NCBI GenBank assembly: GCA_910577335.1
Contig: CAJTMJ010000026.1
Span: 1 to 48,119 of the forward strand
From: an uncultured Duncaniella sp.
Lineage (GTDB): Bacteria > Bacteroidota > Bacteroidia > Bacteroidales > Muribaculaceae
Length of the DNA: 48,119 nt
Direction: 5' to 3'
Shown here: piece by piece, positions 15,655 to 24,172 of the stretch
How the letters are laid out: the number at the start of each line of letters is the position of its first letter
Position numbering within the stretch: position 1 is the stretch's first letter
Translations under genes and position numbers: made by a program
The notes under the pieces: model-generated
Told to the model about the DNA's origin: nothing
What the model saw: only the letters and a program-made list of their open reading frames with translations
The model's database searches: none

Positions 15655-17823
15655 ATGATTATGAGAAAATACGTGACATGTGTTGCTATGTTAGCAGCTC
15701 CATTTTTATCAGCGCAGACTACCCCTGATTCTGTTGAGCCATTAGATTCGCTTCCGACACAAAGCTTGAGTGAGGTGGTTGTTGAAGCACATCGTCCTGA
15801 AGCTATAGTCATGCCGGATAAGGTGTCATATTCTCCATCCGTCACAGTTTCCGGTAGCAGTGGTACGATCTATGATGCGCTTTGCTCTCTTCCGGGAGTC
15901 AATGTTGATAATGGCGGTTCCATATCGGTCAATGGGCAGAAGGGTGTCATGGTCTCGATTGACGGAAGAAAAAGCGTCCTGTCAGGTGAGGCTTTAATGC
16001 TCTATTTAAAGTCGCTTCCGGCTTCCGGTGTCGATCGTATAGAGATATTGTCACCTCCTACGGCAAAGAATGATGCCTCATCAGCAACTACAACCATCAA
16101 TCTTAAGATGCGTAAAAACCGTGATGCAGGATTCAATCTTGGATTAAACGGCAGCGGTAGATTATGGAAAGCAAAACGTGGGCTTGGCACAATATCCGCC
16201 GGTTATAACACAGGTAAAAGTGCCCTCACGTTGACTTATATTTTTATCGCCGCCCGTAATCCGTCAAAACTTTTTACCAACCGTCAGTATGGTAATGGCA
16301 ACGAGTGGCTGACGCAAACTTATAATCGTAAACGACGTGACAGGATACATAATGCCTCAGCCGGTTTTGAACATCGTTTTTCCGATCGGTGGAGTACCGG
16401 ACTTTCTTTGACAGGTAACTGGTTTTCCAGATACGAACTTGGTGAAATGTATACGTCCGTGCCATATACCGATTATGATGTGTATACAAGGAATAATACT
16501 GACATGCATTATCGAAACATATTCGGAAACGCATGGTTAAAGCGAATATTCAACGATGGTAACGGTGACCTGTCATTGGGGATTGACTATTTCAATTATC
16601 GCAGTGATGAGATTCAACGCATGTCCGATAATTTGGGAACGTCAGTTGACGGGGATATGGGTGGCATGATAAAAGGCTATGTCGGGACGTTTGATTTTAA
16701 ACGTAGGCTGGGAAGGAAATGGTCTTTATCTGCCGGGGTGAAATCAACGTATCTGTTGATTGACAATGGAGGGAAATATGACGATGATGCTACGACAACT
16801 GTACCTGTTGAAGATAACCTAAGCTCAACTTTCGGTTACAGGGAAAATGTCAATGCCGCATACACCGAATGTAAATTGGAACTTTTACCTTTATTGGTTA
16901 CTGCCGGTATTCGCTGTGAGCAGACAAATGTTAAAAGCAAGTTTTCAGGAAATGAAGCCATCGAACAAGCGGATTATCGTCGGCATTACATAGATTTTTT
17001 TCAGAATGTGTCAGCAAGTATGCAATTGGGTGAGCGTGATGGGATGATGTTGAGTTATGCCAGACGTATAACTCGTCCCCGTTATGCCGACCTTAATCCG
17101 TTTGTGTATATTTTCGACGATATAACCCATGTCGGAGGCAATATCAGCCTAAAACCCTCTATAACCAATGCTTTCCAGATTGCTTATTCCCATGATTCTT
17201 GGTTTAGGGTGATGTTGGGAGCGTCGGTTGTTGATGATTACATAGTGAAATGCTATCGTGAGATTTCCGATAAACTCTTATATGTGTCACCTGAAAACTT
17301 GCCACGAAAAATTCAAACATCACTCACGGTTTCTGCTATTAATCTTAAGGTTTCTCCGTGGTGGCATATCTCACTTAACGCCACTGTCATTTATGATAAC
17401 TATAAATTTGGCGGGAAGCTGAATATTCCGGGTAACTGCCGTTTCAGCCCCATGCTTGATTGTAAAAACATGCTGTCATTTCCCGGCGGTTGGATCGGTG
17501 AATTATCGGGTCAATGGCGTTGTCGTATGGCATACGGACAGGCTACGGTCTGTGCGTCAGGGAGCGTGTACATGGGATTAAAGAAAACTATTATGCGAGG
17601 TCAAGGGAGCGTGAGTGTGTATGTAAGAGATCTGTTTAATACCAATCATCAGCGCACAAGTATAAGATTGACATCCAAGACAGGCTCTTTATCGGAATAT
17701 GAGTATGAGTCGATGCGTCAGATTGGGGTATCAGTCGGATTCCGATTTAAGACAGGAAATGTGCACACAGGTAAAAAACGAACTGATGATTTGATTGATG
17801 AGATAAAACGAGTAAATTTGTGA
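15655..17823 (+). CDS. Outer membrane beta-barrel (TonB-dependent receptor-like) protein
   Basis: A 722-residue outer membrane protein. After a signal peptide ending near SAQ come a short linker, LSEVVVEA, and a plug-like domain: YDALCSLPGVNVDNGGSISVNGQKG and MVSIDGRKSVLSGE (about 75-115), then RIEILSPPTAKNDASSATTTINLKMRKN. The remainder is an alternating aromatic beta-barrel of the OMP_b-brl_3 type. The usual N-terminal carboxypeptidase-regulatory domain is absent and no clear TonB box is seen, so it may be a sensory rather than uptake barrel. Two in-frame ATGs (15655, 15661) are possible. Its stop lies 1 bp before the histidine kinase gene, so barrel, kinase and regulator form one operon under a LytTR-type operator. 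Confidence 0.85.
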   Translation: MIMRKYVTCVAMLAAPFLSAQTTPDSVEPLDSLPTQSLSEVVVEAHRPEAIVMPDKVSYSPSVTVSGSSGTIYDALCSLPGVNVDNGGSISVNGQKGVMVSIDGRKSVLSGEALMLYLKSLPASGVDRIEILSPPTAKNDASSATTTINLKMRKNRDAGFNLGLNGSGRLWKAKRGLGTISAGYNTGKSALTLTYIFIAARNPSKLFTNRQYGNGNEWLTQTYNRKRRDRIHNASAGFEHRFSDRWSTGLSLTGNWFSRYELGEMYTSVPYTDYDVYTRNNTDMHYRNIFGNAWLKRIFNDGNGDLSLGIDYFNYRSDEIQRMSDNLGTSVDGDMGGMIKGYVGTFDFKRRLGRKWSLSAGVKSTYLLIDNGGKYDDDATTTVPVEDNLSSTFGYRENVNAAYTECKLELLPLLVTAGIRCEQTNVKSKFSGNEAIEQADYRRHYIDFFQNVSASMQLGERDGMMLSYARRITRPRYADLNPFVYIFDDITHVGGNISLKPSITNAFQIAYSHDSWFRVMLGASVVDDYIVKCYREISDKLLYVSPENLPRKIQTSLTVSAINLKVSPWWHISLNATVIYDNYKFGGKLNIPGNCRFSPMLDCKNMLSFPGGWIGELSGQWRCRMAYGQATVCASGSVYMGLKKTIMRGQGSVSVYVRDLFNTNHQRTSIRLTSKTGSLSEYEYESMRQIGVSVGFRFKTGNVHTGKKRTDDLIDEIKRVNL

Positions 17824-17824
17824 T

Positions 17825-18853
17825 ATGAAACCACCGGTAAATAACGACAGATTTTTACATATATTTTCCCCATTGCTTATAGCTGTGGCAATGTTTTTGT
17901 TAATAAGGTTGTCACACGATTATCCTGCCAGTGATAATTATCTGAATCATACATCCCTATTTATATTTTCAGAACTTGTATCCATCATATTAGGGACATA
18001 TCTCTGTTTCTATCTCACAATCAGATGGAATGGCTTGGTTATGTCAAAAAAGATACCTGTTTTGATTGAATACGGGGCTATAATAGTTGTCACATTGGTT
18101 CTTGTTATCTTAGTGATGGGGCTGTCTCATTATATAGAAGACAGGATGCTGACGGTTAAGGATATAATCGGTCCCGGTGTCGTGGCAAGTTTGGTAGGTA
18201 TATGGGTATATCTTTGGATAAAAGCATCAACTTTGAATAAGAAATTTCAAATGACAATGCTTAATAATGAGAAGATTCGCAATGAACAGCTTATGACTGA
18301 AATGAAGCTTCTGCAAGCTCAGTATCATCCACATTTCCTGTTTAACATGCTTAACACGATTTATTTCCGTATTAATGAGGATAATCAGGAGGCACGTGAT
18401 ACCGTAGAACATCTGTCAAACCTTCTGCGTTGGCAGCTTTATCCCGGAAAAGGAAAGGTGGATTTAGGACGGGAAATTTCAGTAATTGAAAGCTATATTG
18501 AACTTTCAAAATTGCGGTTTGGCGACAGGCTTCAACTTAATGTTAATATCCAAAACCGGTCAGAAGGGACGAAGATTTATCCTTACCTGCTTCTCCCGCT
18601 TGTTGAAAATGCCTTTAAGCATATTGGTGGCAGCTATCTAATAGATATTAACCTTGTGTGTGACGGAAAGGAGCTTGGACTTGAAATTAAAAATAGTGTA
18701 GGAGGGAACTATGATAGAAACAGTTCGCATGTGGGAATTGGTATGCAGAATTTAAAAAGGAGACTTGAATTATTGTATGATAAGGACTCATACAGTTTCA
18801 AATCATCGTGTGATGACAATTTCTATACAGCCGGACTTTATTTGAAATTATGA
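17825..18853 (+). CDS. LytS/YehU-family sensor histidine kinase
   Basis: A 342-residue inner membrane kinase. Four predicted membrane helices occupy about residues 10-135. A coiled coil (135-163) leads to the His_kinase (PF06580) motif QYHPHFLFNMLN, with phosphoacceptor H170. The ATP-binding part shows PYLLLPLVENAFKH (about 254-267) and GIGMQNLKRRLELLY near 303. It should phosphorylate the LytTR regulator encoded next, whose start overlaps its stop by 4 bp (ATGA). No periplasmic sensor domain is seen, so the signal may be a membrane or partner-protein state, possibly linked to the outer membrane protein encoded just upstream. Confidence 0.93.
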   Translation: MKPPVNNDRFLHIFSPLLIAVAMFLLIRLSHDYPASDNYLNHTSLFIFSELVSIILGTYLCFYLTIRWNGLVMSKKIPVLIEYGAIIVVTLVLVILVMGLSHYIEDRMLTVKDIIGPGVVASLVGIWVYLWIKASTLNKKFQMTMLNNEKIRNEQLMTEMKLLQAQYHPHFLFNMLNTIYFRINEDNQEARDTVEHLSNLLRWQLYPGKGKVDLGREISVIESYIELSKLRFGDRLQLNVNIQNRSEGTKIYPYLLLPLVENAFKHIGGSYLIDINLVCDGKELGLEIKNSVGGNYDRNSSHVGIGMQNLKRRLELLYDKDSYSFKSSCDDNFYTAGLYLKL

Positions 18854-19620
18854 ATAGGAAACTTAGATGTGTGATAGTCGATGATGAACCGATAGCACGT
18901 TACGGAATTGAAAGCTACGTTCGTAAATTTGACTGGCTTGAATGTGTGGGCACATTTGAGAATGCCTTTGAGCTTGATCGTTTCCTTAAGGAAACTCAAT
19001 GTCGGGAGATTGGGGCAGAATGTAATGTAGATATAATTTTTATAGATATAGAGATGCCGGGAATTACCGGTATGGAATACTTAGGCTCTGTAAATACAAA
19101 GGCGGCAGTCATTGTAATAACTGCATACGAGGAGTATGCGTTGAAAGGTTATGAATTAAATGTCACGGACTATTTGTTAAAGCCTGTGTCGTTTGCCCGA
19201 TTCCTAAAAGCTGTGAATAAAGCTCGTGAATACTGCATGGCTATGGAACAGCTATCCCATTCCAATAATGCTGAAAATACAGACGCTAATGCTATTTTTG
19301 TGAAATCCGACAGGATAATCCACCGTTTGATCTTGGATGAAATATATTTTGTTGAAGGGATGGAGAATTATGTTAAAATTCACACTCATAATGGGGTAGT
19401 GGTGACACGTGCATCGTTAAAAAGTGTCATTGCCAAGCTGCCGGAAAAGAGTTTTATGCAAGTGCACAAATCATACGTGGTTAATTTTTCCAAGATAGAG
19501 AGTGTGGAAGGGAATATGTTGCATTTTGGCAATAGAGAGTCAGTCCCTGTATCAAGGAGCTATAAACAGAAATTATTTGAAAAATTGACTTTATCACACT
19601 TCCTTGACCCGGATTTATGA
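18850..19620 (+). CDS. LytTR-type response regulator
   Basis: A 256-residue transcription regulator. The receiver domain (about 5-125) shows the acidic pair D11-D12, the phosphoacceptor D66 (FIDIEMPG), T91 and K111 (LLKP). The DNA-binding LytTR domain (about 148-250) has IFVKSDRIIHRL, YFVEGMENYVKIHT, FMQVHKSYVVNF and VPVSRSYKQKL. It overlaps the kinase gene by 4 bp. The repeats at 15573-15606 in front of the operon are the natural operator, implying autoregulation and possibly control of the divergent BNR gene. Confidence 0.95.
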   Translation: MNRKLRCVIVDDEPIARYGIESYVRKFDWLECVGTFENAFELDRFLKETQCREIGAECNVDIIFIDIEMPGITGMEYLGSVNTKAAVIVITAYEEYALKGYELNVTDYLLKPVSFARFLKAVNKAREYCMAMEQLSHSNNAENTDANAIFVKSDRIIHRLILDEIYFVEGMENYVKIHTHNGVVVTRASLKSVIAKLPEKSFMQVHKSYVVNFSKIESVEGNMLHFGNRESVPVSRSYKQKLFEKLTLSHFLDPDL

Positions 19621-19626
19621 TATGTG

Positions 19627-20547
19627 CTATTTCCGTTCCATCTCGGCAAGAGCCAGAATTTTATCAGTAAACTCGTCCGGTGAAAGGGTGTGCGACAGCC
19701 ATGTGATGGGGAAACCTCGTTGCTCCATACCTCTAAACCATGTCATTTGACGTTTGGCAAACTGGTGTATGGCTATTTCAAGGCGTGAGGTCATCTCTTC
19801 AAGCGTAAGTTCCCCGGTAAGATAAAGTGTCAGGAATTTATATTCCAATCCGTAATATATCAGATCGTCGGCAGGAATACCGGAGTCAAGTAAACGTCGC
19901 ACTTCCTCAACCATCCCTTGCTCCATTCGTGAGTGTAGACGTTGTGTTATTCGGCGACGGCGTGATTCACGGTCTATTTCCACGCCTATTACCAATGCGT
20001 CAGTAAGCGGATGCGGCTCTGCCTGACGTGCTGCGTCAGGATGCTGTTGGTAATATGTCTGTATCTCTATTGCCCTGATTGCACGTTTGGCTGTGTCAAC
20101 GTCGGTAACATTGTGCAGAACTTTCATTGATGACAGGATAGAGGTAAGCTCATCCAATGACTTACCTTCTAAAGATTGCCGTAGCTCAGGATTAGCCGGC
20201 ACTTCGGGCAAGCGCAATCCTTTAAGCACGCTCTCCACATACAGCCCCGTGCCTCCGCAGAGTATGGGGAACTTTCCTCGTGACACAATATCGTCTTTTG
20301 CCGCCGAAAAGTCACGGAGAAATTCGAAAAGGTTATATTTATATCCCGCAGGACAAATATCTATCAGATGCACGGGAACATCGCCATATTCTTCAATATC
20401 CTTACCGGTGCCTATATCCATACCACGGTATATCTGGCGTGAGTCTGCACTGATGATCTCACCACCGATTGCCTTGGCAAGATGCACCGCACGTCCGGTT
20501 TTCCCGGATGCGGTAGGACCTGTTATTACTATAAGCGATGGTCTCAT
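19627..20547 (-). CDS. miaA: tRNA dimethylallyltransferase MiaA
   Basis: A 306-residue enzyme that adds a dimethylallyl group to A37 of tRNAs reading codons that start with U. The P-loop GPTASGKT (9-16), SADSRQIYRGMDIGTGK (about 34-50), DICPAGYKYNLFEF and GGTGLYVE are diagnostic, as is the C-terminal QFAKRQMTWFRGM. Full length. It starts 3 bp after the membrane protein gene and is the last gene of a tight three-gene run (dpp4, membrane protein, miaA). It ends 6 bp from the convergent LytTR regulator gene with no terminator visible between. Confidence 0.97.
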   Translation of the reverse strand: MRPSLIVITGPTASGKTGRAVHLAKAIGGEIISADSRQIYRGMDIGTGKDIEEYGDVPVHLIDICPAGYKYNLFEFLRDFSAAKDDIVSRGKFPILCGGTGLYVESVLKGLRLPEVPANPELRQSLEGKSLDELTSILSSMKVLHNVTDVDTAKRAIRAIEIQTYYQQHPDAARQAEPHPLTDALVIGVEIDRESRRRRITQRLHSRMEQGMVEEVRRLLDSGIPADDLIYYGLEYKFLTLYLTGELTLEEMTSRLEIAIHQFAKRQMTWFRGMEQRGFPITWLSHTLSPDEFTDKILALAEMERK

Positions 20548-20550
20548 TTA

Positions 20551-21876
20551 TTATTTCTTGGCGGTATGTTTACGCCATAGACGGCGGATACTGTAGAATG
20601 GTTTATCCTGATTGAATGATGATACTTCAAGCCATAGAGGATTATTGAAGTCAACATCCCAATCGCAGATGCCATTCAAGCGGAACATCGGTCTGTAATT
20701 TTTAATCTTATAAAGTCTCCTTCCGTCCGCATCGTATGTTTTCCATGCCATGGTGACCATATAAAGACGATGGATTTCAGATGCAAGCATTGGAGAAAGC
20801 TCGTGGTTATAGAGCAGACGTTGGAGCTGTGACATGCTATACCATCTGCCGGGAAGTTGCGATTTCTCCACTACTTCTTTGGAGTTGGCGCAACAGATAT
20901 AATGATAGAAATTACATATACCGCTTGAGTCATCGTTATAATACATGAAGCGGAATGAAAAATCATCAGGAGAAATGTCACTTATCTCCACAAAGTGGTC
21001 GCGAGCCTGCTTGAGTGACATGTTATTATTGTACTTAAGCAATATCATCGCCGGCGAGTCATATTTGTTCTGGTCGGGGATGTCATAATAATCATCCGAC
21101 TTATTCAAGAATATACTCTCGTCGCATATCACTAAATATCTGATGCAAGATGATGCGCCTTGGCGATGTGTGCTTCCTTCAATGTTTTGGTAGTAATATC
21201 CCCATAAAGAAAAACATCTCATTCCCTCATAGATAAGTGAGAGCCCGAAGAGTATTATAGGCACCCAGATGAATATGAATTTGTCGGGGGAATTGAAGTT
21301 GACATTGATATAAAAGGTCGCATAATATATCCATTCCACCACTGACAACGCTCCTGAAATCGTGAGCAAGAATGTGGCTTGTGCTTTGCTTTCCTGTGAG
21401 AAGAGTTTCCCGATAAAGCCTCGTTCGGCTGATGTGCCATAGCGTATCACACACTGACGGCATATCGATGACCTGCTACCTCTGATGCGTGACCACAGGG
21501 TGACAAGAAATGTGACAGGTGCGATGATCAAAATGGAGATAAACGGGATATGATTGTTAAGCAGGTCGTGGTCATAGAAATAATCTATGATTCCGCGAGC
21601 GTAAACTATACATATTATCATCATTATGAACCCGGATATGGCAAGAGAGCGGATAGCTATCTGCGGAAGCAGGTTACATGCTGACGGTTTGTACATCTTC
21701 CCGGAATTATCGTATAGGATAAGTATACCCATCATTGCGAAAGTGACGAGCGGTATCCATATTTTTGCTGTGAATAGGGCGAATACCATAGGCATGGTAA
21801 GCATACCGAGTGACATTGCCCAGTTTAGCCAAAGGGAGAATATGGCGTTTTCGTTTACTGTGCGAGAGTCTGACAT
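20551..21876 (-). CDS. Uncharacterised membrane protein with large soluble C-terminal domain
   Basis: A 441-residue protein I cannot assign to a family. The N-terminal half (about 12-235) has roughly seven hydrophobic segments, including a cysteine pair in SSICRQCVIRYG between the fourth and fifth. The C-terminal half (about 240-441) is soluble, aromatic-rich and probably cytoplasmic. The segment FYHYICCANSKEV...GRWYSMSQLQRLL faintly resembles the later part of a Nudix fold, but no Nudix box is present, so no enzyme is claimed. It starts 5 bp after dpp4 and ends 3 bp before miaA, so it is in their operon. Confidence 0.75.
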   Translation of the reverse strand: MSDSRTVNENAIFSLWLNWAMSLGMLTMPMVFALFTAKIWIPLVTFAMMGILILYDNSGKMYKPSACNLLPQIAIRSLAISGFIMMIICIVYARGIIDYFYDHDLLNNHIPFISILIIAPVTFLVTLWSRIRGSRSSICRQCVIRYGTSAERGFIGKLFSQESKAQATFLLTISGALSVVEWIYYATFYINVNFNSPDKFIFIWVPIILFGLSLIYEGMRCFSLWGYYYQNIEGSTHRQGASSCIRYLVICDESIFLNKSDDYYDIPDQNKYDSPAMILLKYNNNMSLKQARDHFVEISDISPDDFSFRFMYYNDDSSGICNFYHYICCANSKEVVEKSQLPGRWYSMSQLQRLLYNHELSPMLASEIHRLYMVTMAWKTYDADGRRLYKIKNYRPMFRLNGICDWDVDFNNPLWLEVSSFNQDKPFYSIRRLWRKHTAKK

Positions 21877-21881
21877 GGTTC

Positions 21882-24062
21882 CTAAAGATTCTTGTTAAAG
21901 TAATCGAGAAGTCTTGAATAGACGGAGAGCCTTGCGTTGCAGTTGTAGATCGAATGGTTCATGTTGGGATATAGGAACATGTCGCAAAACTTACCTGCTG
22001 CCTGCAGACGTGACACATATTGGATAGTGTTCATAAGATGCACATTGTCATCGGCTGTGCCATGCATTATAAGCAAGGGTACGTTCATGTTTGCCACTGC
22101 GTTTAGCGGTGCTGATTCTTCATATCCCTCTTCGTTCTCGTTGGGTGTTAACATGTATCGTTCGGCATAGATGCTGTCATAGTATCTCCAATCAGTTACG
22201 GGTGCTACTGCCACACCTGCTGCGAAGGGGCAGTTGGGTGTTGAAATTGCCATGAGGGTTTCATAACCGCCATAGCTCCATCCGCAGATACCTATGCGTG
22301 AGCTGTCAACGTATGGGAGACTTGCTATATATCGGGCAGCTCCCTGCTGGTCGATGGTCTCGTAATGACCGAGGTCCTTGTAAACCACAGTTTCCCATGC
22401 TCTGCCTCTACCGCCTGTACCTCTCGGATCAACACAAAGCACTATGTAGCCCTGCATGGCTGCATACTGCATCCAGTCGATTTGCCAGTGGTCAAGAACC
22501 TGTTGTGAGCCGGGACCGCTGTACTGGTGCATTATAACAGGATATTTCTTTGAAGCGTTGAAGTCATTAGGCTTTATCATGTAGGCGTTGAGGGTTACGC
22601 CGTCAGCAGTGGTGATGGTCAGGAACTCTTTCTTGGGTGCTGAAGCATACTTTGCAGCCACATCCTTATTCTCTTCCAGCACTCTAACCTGCTTGTCGGC
22701 GATGGTGTAGAGCGTATATGCTGGTGGTGTGGCAGCATTGTTATAGTTCACGGTGTAGAAGTTCATCGCCGGTGTGAACCATGCCGATGCTGTCCCTTTT
22801 TCAGGTGTGATGTTTTTAGAGACACCTTTAACATCTATGCGTGATATTACACGGTTGACGGGACCGGTCACTGTGGACTGGTAATAGTGGTTACCTTTGG
22901 CGTCAGCTCCATAGTAGGCTGTGACGTCATATTCGCCCGATGTGATCTGTCGGGTCATCGAACCAGCGTATGAGTATTGGTAAGCGTGTATGAAACCGCT
23001 GCGGGCTGAGAGTATCACGAAGTTGTCAGCGTTGAAGGTTATATCCTCGTATGTGCAAGGCTCGATCCACGCATTGTCCTCCTCCACCATGATTGACTTT
23101 GACACATTTGAGCGGGGATTCACCGAGAAAATCTCCATGCGGGTCTGTTCCCTGTTAAGAGTCACTGCTATGAGCCTGTCAGGGGCACCGCCGTAATGTA
23201 TGCGGGGTATATATTCTATCTTGTCATCAGGCAGTGTGATGTTTTTGGTCTTGCGGTTGTCAACGTCGTAGCTGTGGATTGTCACCTTTGAGTTCGGTTC
23301 GCCGGCAACCGGATATTTATATGTGAAAGAACCGGGGTAGAGCGCATATTGGGTCATCGGATCGCATGTGCCCTCATATAGCGGGAATGAATACTCCGGG
23401 ACATCAGTTTCGTTATATTTCAGATAGGAGAGGGTCATGTTGTCGGGCGCCCAAGCCATGGAGCAGGAAGATGTGAATTCCTCCTCATATACCCAATCGG
23501 GGACACCGTTTATGATATGGTTGATTTGCCCGTCGGTAGTCACAGGCACCTCAGTGTTGAAGTCGATTTTTTTCAGATATATATTATTGTCCTCACCCAC
23601 GAATGCCACCATTCTGCCGTCAGGGGAAAACATCGGTGAACGCTGGTAGGCATGTGTCTCTGAAAGGGGACGGAGTATGCGGGTACGGATTTCGTATACA
23701 TAGAATTTAGCCTTATACGAATGTCTGTATATGGGTGTGCGTTCAGTGCATATAAGTATCTTTGAACCGTCCTGACTCAGCTCGTAGCTCTGGATGCGGT
23801 CAAGCTTGCTTTCACGGGTGTTGGTCACATCCATAACAGTCTCTATCTCTGCGCCGGTCTTGGTGTCATGTTTAACTATTCTCTTGTAGTCTGACGACAA
23901 AGCGAGATAGCTGAGTCCGTCAGGCAAGTAGTCGGGTTTGGATAGGCTGTTTACTCTGTTCTCGGGGTAAACGTATGGGGCCATCCCCTTTATATTTGAA
24001 ATATTCGCGGCTGATACTGTGATTGTAGCTGCTAATGATATAATTGCTAAAAAGGATTTCAT
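21882..24062 (-). CDS. Dipeptidyl peptidase IV (S9 family), periplasmic
   Basis: A 726-residue serine exopeptidase that releases X-Pro (or X-Ala) dipeptides from peptides. A signal peptide (MKSFLAIISLAATITVSA) sends it to the periplasm. An eight-bladed propeller (about 40-480) carries the DPP IV motif DWVYEEEF (189-196), whose glutamates bind the substrate amino terminus. The hydrolase domain has nucleophile S596 in GWSYGG, the acidic residue at 671/672 in HGTADDNVH, and H703 in NMNHSI. Full length. A -7-like box TAAATTTG (24081-24088, minus) lies about 20 bp upstream. First gene of the operon with the membrane protein and miaA. Confidence 0.94.
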   Translation of the reverse strand: MKSFLAIISLAATITVSAANISNIKGMAPYVYPENRVNSLSKPDYLPDGLSYLALSSDYKRIVKHDTKTGAEIETVMDVTNTRESKLDRIQSYELSQDGSKILICTERTPIYRHSYKAKFYVYEIRTRILRPLSETHAYQRSPMFSPDGRMVAFVGEDNNIYLKKIDFNTEVPVTTDGQINHIINGVPDWVYEEEFTSSCSMAWAPDNMTLSYLKYNETDVPEYSFPLYEGTCDPMTQYALYPGSFTYKYPVAGEPNSKVTIHSYDVDNRKTKNITLPDDKIEYIPRIHYGGAPDRLIAVTLNREQTRMEIFSVNPRSNVSKSIMVEEDNAWIEPCTYEDITFNADNFVILSARSGFIHAYQYSYAGSMTRQITSGEYDVTAYYGADAKGNHYYQSTVTGPVNRVISRIDVKGVSKNITPEKGTASAWFTPAMNFYTVNYNNAATPPAYTLYTIADKQVRVLEENKDVAAKYASAPKKEFLTITTADGVTLNAYMIKPNDFNASKKYPVIMHQYSGPGSQQVLDHWQIDWMQYAAMQGYIVLCVDPRGTGGRGRAWETVVYKDLGHYETIDQQGAARYIASLPYVDSSRIGICGWSYGGYETLMAISTPNCPFAAGVAVAPVTDWRYYDSIYAERYMLTPNENEEGYEESAPLNAVANMNVPLLIMHGTADDNVHLMNTIQYVSRLQAAGKFCDMFLYPNMNHSIYNCNARLSVYSRLLDYFNKNL

Positions 24063-24172
24063 ATTTTTAAATTGAATTCACAAATTTAGAACAATCGGTT
24101 AGTTAATAGTGTCACACAAGTGAAAGAAGAGATACAGATAGGACAACATGCAATGTCGTGACTATGTTTATG

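Noticed and set aside
15546..15845. 99-codon minus-strand frame over the LytTR operator and receptor start
   Set aside because: It covers a promoter and the signal peptide of the sense gene and has no family features.
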